A stretch of DNA of 64,000 nt. It comes from Candidatus Mediterraneibacter pullistercoris (GTDB taxonomy: Bacteria; Bacillota; Clostridia; Lachnospirales; Lachnospiraceae). The stretch covers positions 1 to 64,000 of the forward strand of contig DXAU01000024.1 of the NCBI GenBank assembly GCA_019116885.1. Reading direction: 5' to 3'. The notes below the pieces were generated by a model. The model was not told where the DNA came from. It saw nothing but the letters and a program-made list of their open reading frames with translations, and did no database searches. Made by a program: the position numbers and the translations under genes. Positions 20,495 to 30,383 of the stretch are shown here, piece after piece (position 1 is the stretch's first letter; the number at the start of each line of letters is the position of its first letter).

Positions 20495-21154
20495 TCATGG
20501 CAGCAGGAAAGCATACATTACTACAAAATGGCATGCGCTTCCGCCCATGACAAAGAGGTGGAATATTTCGTGGCTTCCGAAATTCTTGTGCCTGCTGTTA
20601 AACAGGGGCAGCTTCAGAGCATAGATGATCCCGCCGGCTGTGTATATGATGCCGCCTGCCAGCAGCCATCCAAACGCCGCAGGAGACATGTTGTTGAGTA
20701 TCTGCGTGAAAGCCAGCACGCAGGTCCATCCCATCCCGATATAAAGCATAGAGGACACCCACTTCGGGCAGTTGATCCAGAACGCTTTTATGAGGATGCC
20801 TGCGAGCGCGATCGCCCAGACGATGGAGAGGAGGATGATGCCTGTGCGCCCTTTCAGCACGATCAGGCATACCGGTGTGTAACTTCCTGCGATCAGCACG
20901 GATATCATCATATGATCTATTTTTTTGAGTATGGTATTTACTTTTTTCGAGATGTCAAACGTATGGTAGGTCGTACTTGCCGCATATAATAAGATCAGGC
21001 TCGCCGCATAGATTGCAAGTGATATAATATATATTCTGCCAGGTTCGCTTGCAGCTTTTATAAGGAGCGGCACTGCCGCGAAGATCGCCATCATCATACC
21101 GATAAAATGTGTGATCGCACTGCCGGGGTCTTTTATATGTCTTTTTTTCTCCAT
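20495..21154 (-). CDS. Hemolysin III / PAQR family membrane protein
   Basis: DPGSAITHFIGMMMAIFAAVPLL, ASTTYHTFDISKKVNTILKKIDHMMISVLIAGSYTP; GGAGG upstream of ATG at 21154. Confidence 0.9.
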   Translation of the reverse strand: MEKKRHIKDPGSAITHFIGMMMAIFAAVPLLIKAASEPGRIYIISLAIYAASLILLYAASTTYHTFDISKKVNTILKKIDHMMISVLIAGSYTPVCLIVLKGRTGIILLSIVWAIALAGILIKAFWINCPKWVSSMLYIGMGWTCVLAFTQILNNMSPAAFGWLLAGGIIYTAGGIIYALKLPLFNSRHKNFGSHEIFHLFVMGGSACHFVVMYAFLLP

Positions 21155-21263
21155 GATATGCACCTCCCGGATGTAAAAATATAAGTGGTTTTCAAAACTA
21201 CATCTAGTATATGCATATACTACAATATAGATTCCTGAAAATCAATTATTAAATTGTACAAAA

Positions 21264-21287
21264 TAAAAACCGGGATAACCCGGTTTT
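21264..21287 (-). terminator. Terminator after carbamate kinase gene
   Basis: AAAAACCGGG-ATAA-CCCGGTTTTT. Confidence 0.7.
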
Positions 21288-21339
21288 TGTGACATATGGC
21301 GATTTATGATCCAGAAATATAAAGCGGCGGCCTGATGCC

Positions 21340-22269
21340 TCATCTGATGAGAGTTCCGGTTTTGCCTTTGAGGGCATCCTTTATCTTGTCAAAAGAGGTG
21401 ATATAAGCGCAGCGCCCGTCCCTCTTTTCTATGAACTCTACAGCCGCACGGAATTTCGGATACATATTGTAGATGCCGAAATGACCTTCGTCCATATAGG
21501 TTCTGGCCTGCTCTGTGGTGATTTCTCCGAGAGGCTCCTCATTATCCTGTCCCATGTTGATGCATACCTGATCTACATTTGTCAGTATGATCAGCATATC
21601 TGCATTGATGCCTTCTGCCAGTTTTCCTGCCGCGAGATCCTTCTCGATTACAGCGCTGGCGCCTTTTAAATGGTTGTCCTGCTCCATGACAGGGATACCT
21701 CCTCCGCCTGCGGCCACTACGATCTGATCAGCGTCCAGGAGAGCATTGACTGCATCGAGCTCTACAATCCGGACAGGATTCGGGGCAGATACGACCCGCC
21801 GGTATCCTTTTCCTGCTTCCTCGATTACATAGTTCCCCTTTTTCCGCTCTTCGTTTGCCTCCTGTGCGTTCATATAACGTCCGAGTACTTTTGTAGGAGT
21901 GTAGAAAGCCTCATCGTAAGGATCAACGACTACTTGCGTCAGGATCGTGCTGACGGTACGGTAGATCCCACGGTTCAGGAGTTCCTCCCGGATACCGTTC
22001 TGAAGATCATATCCGATGTATCCCTGGCTCATGGCAGAACATACGGACATGGGACATGCAGTGTATTCGGGATGGGCTTTTGCAAATTCGTTCATCGCTG
22101 TGTGGATCATGCCCACCTGCGGGGCATTGCTGTGAGTGATCGCGACCTGATATCCTTCTTCAATGAGATCGGCGATACATTTTGCCGTATGTCCGATGGC
22201 TGCTTTCTGCTCGGGGAGCGTGGTGCCAAGAGCCCGGTGTCCTAAGGCTACAACAACTCGTTTTTTCAT
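21340..22269 (-). CDS. arcC: Carbamate kinase
   Basis: MKKRVVVALGHRALG, HSNAPQVGMI, VVAAGGGGIPV, ADMLIILTNVDQV. Confidence 0.93.
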   Translation of the reverse strand: MKKRVVVALGHRALGTTLPEQKAAIGHTAKCIADLIEEGYQVAITHSNAPQVGMIHTAMNEFAKAHPEYTACPMSVCSAMSQGYIGYDLQNGIREELLNRGIYRTVSTILTQVVVDPYDEAFYTPTKVLGRYMNAQEANEERKKGNYVIEEAGKGYRRVVSAPNPVRIVELDAVNALLDADQIVVAAGGGGIPVMEQDNHLKGASAVIEKDLAAGKLAEGINADMLIILTNVDQVCINMGQDNEEPLGEITTEQARTYMDEGHFGIYNMYPKFRAAVEFIEKRDGRCAYITSFDKIKDALKGKTGTLIR

Positions 22270-22367
22270 GATCGTCTCCATTCTGCTGTTCTTAGTGAAC
22301 AGCATATATAAATTTTGCTTTTCTGCTCAATGACATAATAAAAGTTTACTATCATTTTCTCTAAAAA

Positions 22368-23948
22368 TCAACTGATTAACGAGAAGATGACGTTACAGAT
22401 AAGAAGTATGTACAAAACGGTGCACAGAAAGATTCGTTTCGGCCGTGTGAGCTTCAGAAACAGATCGGTCCACCGGGGAGCCAGGTAATATACAAAGGCA
22501 CATCCAAGCAGCGCCAGTGAGATAGAACCGCCCAGATAGATGTGTCCGTCCAGATTCAGGAAGAATTCACTGTAATCGCGGAGTACGGAACCCTGTGCGA
22601 TCTCTGAGACGGTGTTTATCAGGAACTCGAGCAGCGAGCAAAGCGCTGCGCTTAAGATGAATACAGGCACAGGTTTTCGGATCAGGCGTCTGGAGATTAA
22701 AAGTATGAGGACTCCATATATGCCGTAGATCAGCAGCCATGGCCCTGTCAGTACGGTGTCTGACAGAAAAGCACCGCTGTCTATGAGATGAAGCAGTGTC
22801 TCAAGCAGCCAGCCAAAGACCGAGAAAGCCTGGAACAGGAACAGACAGGATAGAAAGTCATATTTTCGGTCGGCTCTGATGGGAGATGTGACTGCTTTTA
22901 AAGGCGGCTGGACAGAAAAAAGGAATATCGGGTACTGATCCGGTTCAAAATAAGAGATCTTTGTGTATGGTCCCTGCGAGTCATCGTAAAGCGCTTTGCT
23001 GATAAGGAGCTCGTCCTCAGATGGTACATGCTCCAGATAGGAATCGTTCAGTACCTCATAGCGGTGGGAACGTGAAAGTACATAGTTCCTCCTCAGAACA
23101 GCATAGAGCTCTGTCCTGGCTGTAGCCATGTATGGATTTACAAAAAGAAAATCAAGGAGTCCCAGTGTAAACACTGAGAGGATTTTCCAGCCGGCAAATG
23201 ACAGATCGAACAGAAAGAACTTCCATTTGTTGCGGCGCATGAGCTGGGCTGACAGGTAGAAAGCATTTCTGCGGCCTGCTGCCGGGTTTTCCGCCAGTAT
23301 GTAAGGGATCAGCAGGTATTCATAATGCTTAATGATACCACCGATGATTGTAAAGTTCCAAAGGAACTGAAAAAACGACCGGCAGAACATCACCCATGCC
23401 GGGCGAAGGATATAACGCAGTTTATAGAGAAAAAATATTTTGGAGATCTGTGTCCTAGGATAATTTCTGTTCTCCAGGAAAAAACGGTTCTCACCGATGA
23501 TCAGTATATTGCTGACAAAGACCTGGTATATAAAAGCAAACAAGATGCCGAAAACCGGAAATACGATGGTCACGGTGAAGTCTTCGCTTAGAATGAGGTT
23601 GACTGCCCGCAGTGAGCTGTAAAAAACAGATATATTTGTGGAAAGCAGATCGATAAAAATAGAACTAATGTCGGACAGTGTTCCGCTGAATAATCCGGAC
23701 AGAGGCGTTCCCTGCAGAAGATGCCTCAGTGTGTCAAGCAGGACTTCGGAGTTGGGAACGCTCGGGGCGTAGGCGGCGTCTGCCGGCTGCGAACCGGAAG
23801 GAATCTGCAGATTCAGAAAAGTGGTTGATATAGAATATGCGGCGGTCAGCATGGCTGTAAGAAAGCAGACAGAGACTATCCTCCAGTAACCGGATTTCAT
23901 CTTTGAGACTGCTTTTTTCTTTATCTTCTTTCTCTTCCACATATGCAT
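22368..23948 (-). CDS. Membrane protein: DUF975-like region fused to CmpB-like putative ABC-transporter type IV domain (PF06541-like)
   Basis: N-part YLLIPYILAENPAAGRRNAFYLSAQLMRRNKWKFFLFDLSFAGWKIL; C-part FGWLLETLLH...GPWLLIYGIYGVLI. Confidence 0.65.
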   Translation of the reverse strand: MHMWKRKKIKKKAVSKMKSGYWRIVSVCFLTAMLTAAYSISTTFLNLQIPSGSQPADAAYAPSVPNSEVLLDTLRHLLQGTPLSGLFSGTLSDISSIFIDLLSTNISVFYSSLRAVNLILSEDFTVTIVFPVFGILFAFIYQVFVSNILIIGENRFFLENRNYPRTQISKIFFLYKLRYILRPAWVMFCRSFFQFLWNFTIIGGIIKHYEYLLIPYILAENPAAGRRNAFYLSAQLMRRNKWKFFLFDLSFAGWKILSVFTLGLLDFLFVNPYMATARTELYAVLRRNYVLSRSHRYEVLNDSYLEHVPSEDELLISKALYDDSQGPYTKISYFEPDQYPIFLFSVQPPLKAVTSPIRADRKYDFLSCLFLFQAFSVFGWLLETLLHLIDSGAFLSDTVLTGPWLLIYGIYGVLILLISRRLIRKPVPVFILSAALCSLLEFLINTVSEIAQGSVLRDYSEFFLNLDGHIYLGGSISLALLGCAFVYYLAPRWTDLFLKLTRPKRIFLCTVLYILLICNVIFSLIS

Positions 23949-24029
23949 CGCTCCTCTCCATTTCTGCCGGACTGATAGCTAATTATAGTTTATCGTGCCG
24001 ATCTTTGCAAGATAGCCTCAGAGTACTGT

Positions 24030-24410
24030 TCATCCGCGCGGATGCAGAGCTTCATGTTCTCTCTGCAGTTCCGAGAAACATTCGGGTGCGGTCCACGTAC
24101 TGTTAGTGGGAGTCAGGATCGCTTTGTATGGGAACGGACCTGCACCGGAGCGTTTGAGCGCAGAGAGGGCCTGGTTCAGACGGTTGTCGTTCAGGAAACA
24201 GAAGACGAACATCGTGCCGGACAGCTCTTCTCCTTCATATGGCTTTGCCGCAGGCTCGATATCTTTCATTCCCGCGAGGAATCCAAGGGGCTGGCAGTAG
24301 TCTTCAGGAAGGATGCGTTTTATCCGGATATGGAGAGGGAAAAGCGCCATCTCTATTTTGAGCAGTTTTTCTTTTTCCGGTGGGTTGAAGAGCAGTATCG
24401 TTTCTTTCAT
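24030..24410 (-). CDS. DUF3783-like small protein
   Basis: MKETILLFNPPEKEKLLKIEMALFPLHIRIKRI...YKAILTPTNSTWT; ATG at 24410. Confidence 0.65.
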   Translation of the reverse strand: MKETILLFNPPEKEKLLKIEMALFPLHIRIKRILPEDYCQPLGFLAGMKDIEPAAKPYEGEELSGTMFVFCFLNDNRLNQALSALKRSGAGPFPYKAILTPTNSTWTAPECFSELQREHEALHPRG

Positions 24411-24534
24411 GGTAATATAAACACTCCTGTAATCGGTGATTTGCACAATGTGTGTGCCTTTCTTATTGTAAAGCATGCAGGCGGAAAAGAAAACATATAA
24501 TATCAGGAAAAATACTTTTTTGGAGAGACTTCTT

Positions 24535-24789
24535 ATGAGACTCTGTGAACTCCGGGACAAAGAAGTGATAAACATATGCAGCGGCAGACGTCTGGGATGC
24601 ATTGTGGATGTGGAGATCAATATATGCAGCGGTGAAGTTGAGGCGGTTATCATTCCCGGGCCGGGAAAGATCTGTGGATTTATCGGGACAGACTGCGAGT
24701 ATGTCGTTCCGTTTTCCTGTATACGAAAGATCGGACCTGATATCGTGATCGTCGAGATCCAGGAAGAAAAGTTTTTGCAAAAGTTTTGA
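24535..24789 (+). CDS. YlmC/YmxH family PRC-barrel protein (sporulation-associated)
   Basis: MRLCELRDKEVINICSGRRLGCIVDVEINICSGEVEAVIIPG. Confidence 0.88.
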   Translation: MRLCELRDKEVINICSGRRLGCIVDVEINICSGEVEAVIIPGPGKICGFIGTDCEYVVPFSCIRKIGPDIVIVEIQEEKFLQKF

Positions 24790-24886
24790 CGATTGTGTAT
24801 AATGTACGCAGATCAATGGAGACAGTGGGTATAAGGAGGCAGAGCGTCTCCGGGATACTTCTGTGTTCAGAAAGGCGGAATATATT

Positions 24887-25336
24887 ATGAGATGTCCATA
24901 TTGCGGCAATCCTGACACCAGAGTCATAGATTCCCGTCCGGCTGAGGATAAGAGTTCTATCCGAAGGCGGCGCTCCTGTGATGAGTGCGGAAGAAGATTT
25001 ACCACTTATGAGAAAGTGGAGACGATCCCCCTTATTGTGATAAAAAAGGATGATAACAGGGAGCAGTACCAGCGGTCCAAGATTGAGAAAGGAATCCTGA
25101 GCGCATGCTATAAACGGCCGGTTCCTGCGGAGGCGATCCAGAAGACGATCGACGCAGTCGAGCTGGAGATCTTCAACCGGGAAGAAAAAGAGATTCCGAG
25201 CAGCGTGATCGGAGAGATCGTTATGGAGAAGCTAAGAGATCTTGATCCGGTTGCTTATGTGCGTTTTGCATCTGTGTACAGAGAGTTCAAAGATGCGAAT
25301 ACGTTCATGGATGAACTGAAAAAGTTCCTTCAGTAA
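24887..25336 (+). CDS. nrdR: Transcriptional repressor NrdR
   Basis: MRCPYCGNPDTRVIDSRPAEDKSSIRRRRSCDECGRRFTTYEKVE. Confidence 0.98.
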   Translation: MRCPYCGNPDTRVIDSRPAEDKSSIRRRRSCDECGRRFTTYEKVETIPLIVIKKDDNREQYQRSKIEKGILSACYKRPVPAEAIQKTIDAVELEIFNREEKEIPSSVIGEIVMEKLRDLDPVAYVRFASVYREFKDANTFMDELKKFLQ

Positions 25337-25339
25337 GCC

Positions 25340-26089
25340 ATGCGTACGTATAAACTTGTTATTGCCTATGATGGGACACGCTATCAGGGCTGGCAGAGGC
25401 AGACGAACACTGACCGGACCATACAGGGAATCCTTGAAAGCGCTCTGACAGATGCGGCGGGCTATCCTGTAGAGGTAAACGGTTCGGGACGGACGGATGC
25501 AGGTGTCCATGCTTCGGGCCAGACGGCAAGCACAGTGCTTTCAGGCTTGGTGGAGGACGGGTTTTTTACAGAGGAGATCAACAGAAGACTTCCGTCAGAT
25601 ATCCGCATCAGGGAAGCATATCTTGTGAAGAATGGATTCCATGCAAGACGGAGCGCTGTATGGAAGACTTATGAATACTGTATCGATACCGGGCAGAAGC
25701 CGGACGTGTTCCGGAGACGTTACTGCTATCATTTCCCTCATGAACTGGACAGGGCGGCGATGCAGGAAGCGGCCGGGAGATTGACAGGAACGCACGACTT
25801 TGCAGGATATACGGATAATAAGACAGAAACGTCCACAAAACGGACGATTTATGATATAATAGTCAGCGGACAAGGCAGCAGTGTGACGATCCGGTATGAA
25901 GGGACAGGTTTCCTGTATCATATGGTGAGGATACTGACAGGAACACTGCTTGAAGCAGGGAACGGTCAGCGCACGCCGGAAAGTGTGCTGGATGCGCTGA
26001 GGACAAAAGACAGAGGACAGGCAGGATTTCTTGCCCCGGCAAGAGGTCTGTTCTTAAGAGAGGTACATTACGATCAGAGGGGCAGGTAG
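25340..26089 (+). CDS. truA: tRNA pseudouridine(38-40) synthase TruA
   Basis: VIAYDGTRYQGWQRQ, GRTDAGVHASGQ, GFLYHMVRILTGTLLEAG. Confidence 0.97.
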   Translation: MRTYKLVIAYDGTRYQGWQRQTNTDRTIQGILESALTDAAGYPVEVNGSGRTDAGVHASGQTASTVLSGLVEDGFFTEEINRRLPSDIRIREAYLVKNGFHARRSAVWKTYEYCIDTGQKPDVFRRRYCYHFPHELDRAAMQEAAGRLTGTHDFAGYTDNKTETSTKRTIYDIIVSGQGSSVTIRYEGTGFLYHMVRILTGTLLEAGNGQRTPESVLDALRTKDRGQAGFLAPARGLFLREVHYDQRGR

Positions 26090-26180
26090 AGGATATCTGC
26101 CCTTACTTATGCGTCCCTGAGACGGAAACAGCGGCAGCCTGCCGCTCCAGATGTGCGGGGACGGGAATAAGGAGGTATGT

Positions 26181-26933
26181 ATGAAACTGATATCATGGAA
26201 CGTCAACGGAATCCGGGCGTGTGTCCAGAAAGGATTCCTTGACTTTTTTAAAGAGGCAGACGCCGATATCTTCTGCCTCCAGGAGACGAAGATGCAGGAG
26301 GGGCAGCTTGATCTCGACCTGCCGGGATACCATCAGTATTGGAATTATGCTGTGAAGAAAGGATACTCCGGCACGGCCGTATTTACAAAAAAGGAGCCGC
26401 TTCGTGTGGCTTATGGCATTGGCATCGAGGAACACGACCAGGAGGGGCGTGTCATCACCTGTGAGTTTGATGATTTTTATTTTGTTACGGTATACACGCC
26501 GAATTCCCAGAATGAACTGGCCAGGCTTGACTACCGTATGAGATGGGAGGATGATTTCCGGGCTTATTTAAAGAAACTGGAGGAGACGAAGCCGGTCATC
26601 GTGACAGGAGATATGAATGTCGCGCACAGGGAAATCGACCTGAAGAATCCAAAGACAAACCGGCGGAACGCAGGATTTACCGACGAGGAGCGGCAGAAGT
26701 TTACAGAACTCCTTGACGCCGGATTCATAGACACGTTTCGGTATTTCTATCCGGATCAGACAGGCGTCTACTCCTGGTGGTCGTACCGGTTCAGCGCCCG
26801 CGCCAAGAACGCGGGGTGGCGCATCGATTATTTCTGTGTGTCAGAGAGTTTGAAGGACAGGCTTGAAGATGCGAAGATCCTGACGGACGTTATGGGATCA
26901 GATCACTGCCCGGTAGAACTCGATCTTAAATAG
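26181..26933 (+). CDS. Exodeoxyribonuclease III
   Basis: [57 protein letters not shown]. Confidence 0.95.
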   Translation: MKLISWNVNGIRACVQKGFLDFFKEADADIFCLQETKMQEGQLDLDLPGYHQYWNYAVKKGYSGTAVFTKKEPLRVAYGIGIEEHDQEGRVITCEFDDFYFVTVYTPNSQNELARLDYRMRWEDDFRAYLKKLEETKPVIVTGDMNVAHREIDLKNPKTNRRNAGFTDEERQKFTELLDAGFIDTFRYFYPDQTGVYSWWSYRFSARAKNAGWRIDYFCVSESLKDRLEDAKILTDVMGSDHCPVELDLK

Positions 26934-26975
26934 AGCATTGGTCTTAAACATCTTATTGTCTGAAAAGGAGGACGA

Positions 26976-28040
26976 ATGAAAATGACAAAGATAGATATTA
27001 TCTCCGGCTTCCTTGGAGCCGGCAAGACAACACTGATTAAAAAGCTGCTCTCGGAAGCATTTGAAGGGGAGCAGGTCGTACTCATCGAAAATGAATTTGG
27101 CGAGATCGGAATTGACGGCGGCTTCCTGAAGGAGTCCGGCATTGAGATCCGCGAAATGAATTCCGGATGTATCTGCTGCTCGCTTGTGGGTGACTTTGGA
27201 AAATCTCTGCGCGAGGTCGTGGACACCTATCACCCGGACCGTATCCTGATCGAGCCGTCGGGCGTGGGCAAACTTTCCGATGTAATCAAGGCAGTGCAGG
27301 ATGTGCAGGGCGAGATTGATGCACAGCTCAACAGCTTTACGACTGTCGTGGATGTGACAAAATGCAGGATCTACAGAAAGAATTTCGGTGAGTTCTTCAG
27401 CAACCAGATCGAGTATGCAGGAGCGGTTATTTTAAGCCGTACAGACAAGGCGAAACCGGAGAAGGTTGAAGAGAGTGCCGCCATGTTGAGAGAACTCAAT
27501 GACAAGGCTCCGTTCATCACGACCCCGATTGCCCAGCTCCCGGGGAAAAAGATCCTTGAGACGATGGAATCCGGCAAGTCTCTCGAGGAGGAGCTCCTGA
27601 ATGAGATTATCTGCCCGGAGTGCGGCCATCACCATGAAGAAGGCGGATGCTGCGGCCATCATCACCACCATGACCACGAGGAGCACGGCCATCACCACCA
27701 CCATGACCACGAAGGGCACGGCCATCACCACCATCACGATCATGAGGGCCATCACCATGCGGATGATGTATTCACGAGCTGGGGGCGTGAGACGATCCAT
27801 ACGTATACGAAAGAGCAGATCAGCAATATTCTCAAAGAACTGGAGGCTGACAGCGGTTACGGCAATGTCCTGCGGGCCAAAGGAATGGTTGCAGGAGAAG
27901 ACGGAGAGTGGATCTATTTCGATATGGTGCCTGAAGAGCATGAAGTCCGCACGGGAGCGCCGGAATATACGGGCAGGATCTGTGTGATCGGCGCTGAGCT
28001 CAACGAAGATAAGCTGGCAGAATTATTCGGACTGGCATAG
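26976..28040 (+). CDS. CobW/P47K family GTPase with His-rich metal-binding insert
   Basis: IDIISGFLGAGKTTLIKKLL, ENEFGEIGIDGGFL, MNSGCICCSL; (GHHHHHDHE) repeats. Confidence 0.93.
   Translation: MKMTKIDIISGFLGAGKTTLIKKLLSEAFEGEQVVLIENEFGEIGIDGGFLKESGIEIREMNSGCICCSLVGDFGKSLREVVDTYHPDRILIEPSGVGKLSDVIKAVQDVQGEIDAQLNSFTTVVDVTKCRIYRKNFGEFFSNQIEYAGAVILSRTDKAKPEKVEESAAMLRELNDKAPFITTPIAQLPGKKILETMESGKSLEEELLNEIICPECGHHHEEGGCCGHHHHHDHEEHGHHHHHDHEGHGHHHHHDHEGHHHADDVFTSWGRETIHTYTKEQISNILKELEADSGYGNVLRAKGMVAGEDGEWIYFDMVPEEHEVRTGAPEYTGRICVIGAELNEDKLAELFGLA
27654..27758 (+). repeat. 33-nt in-frame tandem repeat encoding GHHHHHDHEEH-type units
   Basis: Copies at 27654-27686 and 27687-27719, shortened third copy 27720-27746, partial after. 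Confidence 0.85.
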
Positions 28041-28053
28041 GAGGCGAACAGAT

Positions 28054-29001
28054 ATGTATGAACCTGATGTTATGGTTTATCTTATGACAGGTTTTCTGGA
28101 CAGCGGAAAGACGCAGTTCCTCACCTTTACACTGAAACAGGATTACTTTCAGATCGACGGCAAGACTCTCCTGATTCTCTGCGAAGAAGGAGAAGAAGAG
28201 TATGATCCTATGGAAATGCTCAGGTACGGTGTCGTTATTGAAAAAGTCGAAGATCAGGAAGACCTGACAGCAGAGTGGCTGGAAGAGATGAACAGAAAAC
28301 ACGAGCCGGAGCGTGTGGTCGTGGAGTATAACGGCATGTGGAAGGTAAGTGGCTTTGAGAATCTTAAGCTGCCTGACGGATGGGGAATCGAGCAGAAGAT
28401 AACGACGGTAGATGCAAGCACATTTCAGATGTATCTGACGAACCTGAAACCGCTCTTTGTAGAAATGGTCAGGGGCGCGGACATGGTGCTCTTTAACCGC
28501 TGCGTGGACATAGCACCTCTTGCAGGATACCGCCGCAGCGTGAAAGTAGTAAGCCCGCAGGCAGAAGTGATCTTTGAGGATGAGCAGGGAGAGATCGATA
28601 ATATCTTTGAGGACGAAGTTCCCTACGATCTGAAAGCTCCTGTCGTTGAGATTGCGAAAGAGGATTACGGCATCTGGTATGTGGATATGATGGAGAATCC
28701 GGACCGGTATAAGGGGAAAATCGTGGAATATACTGCAAAGGTGCTCAAACCCAGAACATTCCCTGCAAAAGTATTTATGGCAGGACGCATGGCGATGACA
28801 TGCTGTGCGGATGACACCTCGTTTCTCGGGTATGTGTGCAGGAGTGCATACGCCCCGAAACTAAAGCCCGGGCAGTGGGTGAAGATCCGGGCAAAGATCC
28901 GGTTTGCGAACCTGTCAGTTTACCGCGGAGAAGGCCCGGTGCTGGAAGCGGAACATATAGAGCTTGCAGACCCGATAGAAGAACTGGTATATTTTAATTA
29001 A
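28054..29001 (+). CDS. CobW-like P-loop protein with C-terminal YcgQ/DUF1980-like domain
   Basis: VYLMTGFLDSGKTQF P-loop; C-term NPDRYKGKIVEYTAKV...MAMTCCADDTSFLGYVC...KPGQWVKIRAKI resembles TIGR03943-type C-terminus. Confidence 0.65.
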   Translation: MYEPDVMVYLMTGFLDSGKTQFLTFTLKQDYFQIDGKTLLILCEEGEEEYDPMEMLRYGVVIEKVEDQEDLTAEWLEEMNRKHEPERVVVEYNGMWKVSGFENLKLPDGWGIEQKITTVDASTFQMYLTNLKPLFVEMVRGADMVLFNRCVDIAPLAGYRRSVKVVSPQAEVIFEDEQGEIDNIFEDEVPYDLKAPVVEIAKEDYGIWYVDMMENPDRYKGKIVEYTAKVLKPRTFPAKVFMAGRMAMTCCADDTSFLGYVCRSAYAPKLKPGQWVKIRAKIRFANLSVYRGEGPVLEAEHIELADPIEELVYFN

Positions 29002-29034
29002 TGTAAATTAAATATCAGCAGGAGGTACTCTGAG

Positions 29035-29994
29035 ATGGAGAAAAAATATGATGTGATAGCCCTTGGCGAACTTCTGATTGATTTCACAATGAACGGACAG
29101 AGTGAACAGGGAAACAATATGTTTGAGGCGTGCCCCGGCGGAGCGCCGTGCAATGTGCTGGCACTCCTCAACAAAATGGGAAAGAAGACGTCATTTCTTG
29201 GAAAAGTGGGAAAGGATCAGTTCGGTACACTGCTGAGAGATACGATCACAGAGGCGGGAATCGACGCGTCTCATCTGATGATCGACGATAAAGTAAATAC
29301 AACACTGGCGTTCGTCCATACATTTCCGGACGGAGACCGCGAGTTTTCCTTCTACCGCAATCCGGGAGCTGACATGATGCTCACGGAAGATGAGGTAGAT
29401 CCTGCGTTCATCGCACAGACTAAGATCTTCCATTTCGGTACGCTCTCCATGACCCATGACGGTGTGAGGGCGGCGACGAAAAAGGCGGTTCAGGCAGCGA
29501 AAGATGCGGGATGCCTGGTATCCTTTGACCCGAACCTGCGCCCGCCGCTCTGGTCATCGCTCGATCTTGCGAAAGAGCAGATGGAATATGGATTTGGCGT
29601 GTGCGATATCCTGAAGATCTCGGACAACGAGATCCAGTTCGTATCAGGAAAAGAAGATTACGACGAAGGGATTGCTTATCTTCAGGAAAAATATAATATT
29701 CCCCTCATCCTCCTTACGATGGGGAAATCAGGAAGCCGCGCATACTATAAAGGAAAATGCGTGGAGCGCCCGGGATTTGCTGTCAAGGCAATCGAGACGA
29801 CGGGAGCGGGAGATACTTTCTGCGGCAGTTCCCTGAACTACATCGTGGAGCATGGACTTGAGGATCTGACGGAAGATCAGTTGGGAGAGCTTCTTACATT
29901 TGCAAACGCGGCAGCAGCAATCGTGACGACGAAAAAAGGCGCTATCCGGTCCATGCCGGAGAGAGCGGAAGTAGAAGCGCTCATAGGAGAATGA
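29035..29994 (+). CDS. PfkB family carbohydrate kinase (fructokinase)
   Basis: ALGELLIDFT, CPGGAPCNVLALLNKMGKKTSFLGKVGKDQFG, TGAGDTFCGSSL. Confidence 0.9.
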   Translation: MEKKYDVIALGELLIDFTMNGQSEQGNNMFEACPGGAPCNVLALLNKMGKKTSFLGKVGKDQFGTLLRDTITEAGIDASHLMIDDKVNTTLAFVHTFPDGDREFSFYRNPGADMMLTEDEVDPAFIAQTKIFHFGTLSMTHDGVRAATKKAVQAAKDAGCLVSFDPNLRPPLWSSLDLAKEQMEYGFGVCDILKISDNEIQFVSGKEDYDEGIAYLQEKYNIPLILLTMGKSGSRAYYKGKCVERPGFAVKAIETTGAGDTFCGSSLNYIVEHGLEDLTEDQLGELLTFANAAAAIVTTKKGAIRSMPERAEVEALIGE

Positions 29995-30027
29995 TTCGTA
30001 TTTGTCGGGAAGAATACAAAAAGTATT

Positions 30028-30237
30028 CCTACGAAAAACAGCAGAGGAAAATGCTTCTGTTCCGTAATCCGGGAATAACATAAAGAGACAGAAATCCAGC
30101 TAAAAACAAAGCAGCATGATGAGCAACTCACTTCGTTCAGACAATCTCATCATGCTGCTTAACGCTGAATTTCTGTCTCTTAAGCTATTCCTGCGGATTA
30201 CTTCAAAGTCACGGTTTCCTCTGCCGTTTCTCGTAGG
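30028..30237. repeat. ~210-bp imperfect palindromic element
   Basis: Nested inverted arms: CCTACGAAAAACAGCAGAGGAAA (30028) vs TTTCCTCTGCCGTTTCTCGTAGG (30215); AAGAGACAGAAAT (30083) vs ATTTCTGTCTCTT (30169); AAGCAGCATGATGAG (30109) vs CTCATCATGCTGCTT (30146). Confidence 0.8.
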
Positions 30238-30383
30238 TGGCTTTTTCTCCCTGCCGTACATTCTCTGCGTTTTCTCTGTCGGAAGTCCTTGCGGCAAATT
30301 CAGAATTATTAGAATTCGGCAGAAAGGGCACTTTAGTGAAAAAAGTGTCTGTCTCAATCCTTCCGTTTGTTTTTATGTGTTCT

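Noticed and set aside
20402-20989. 195-aa plus-strand ORF
   Set aside because: Antisense to the hemolysin III gene and begins inside the terminator hairpin.
27654-27758. Possible CRISPR-like spaced repeat
   Set aside because: Contiguous in-frame coding repeat with no spacers; no cas genes in window.
27432-27941. Met/Val-rich minus-strand ORF
   Set aside because: Antisense translation of the His-rich repeat in the CobW gene.
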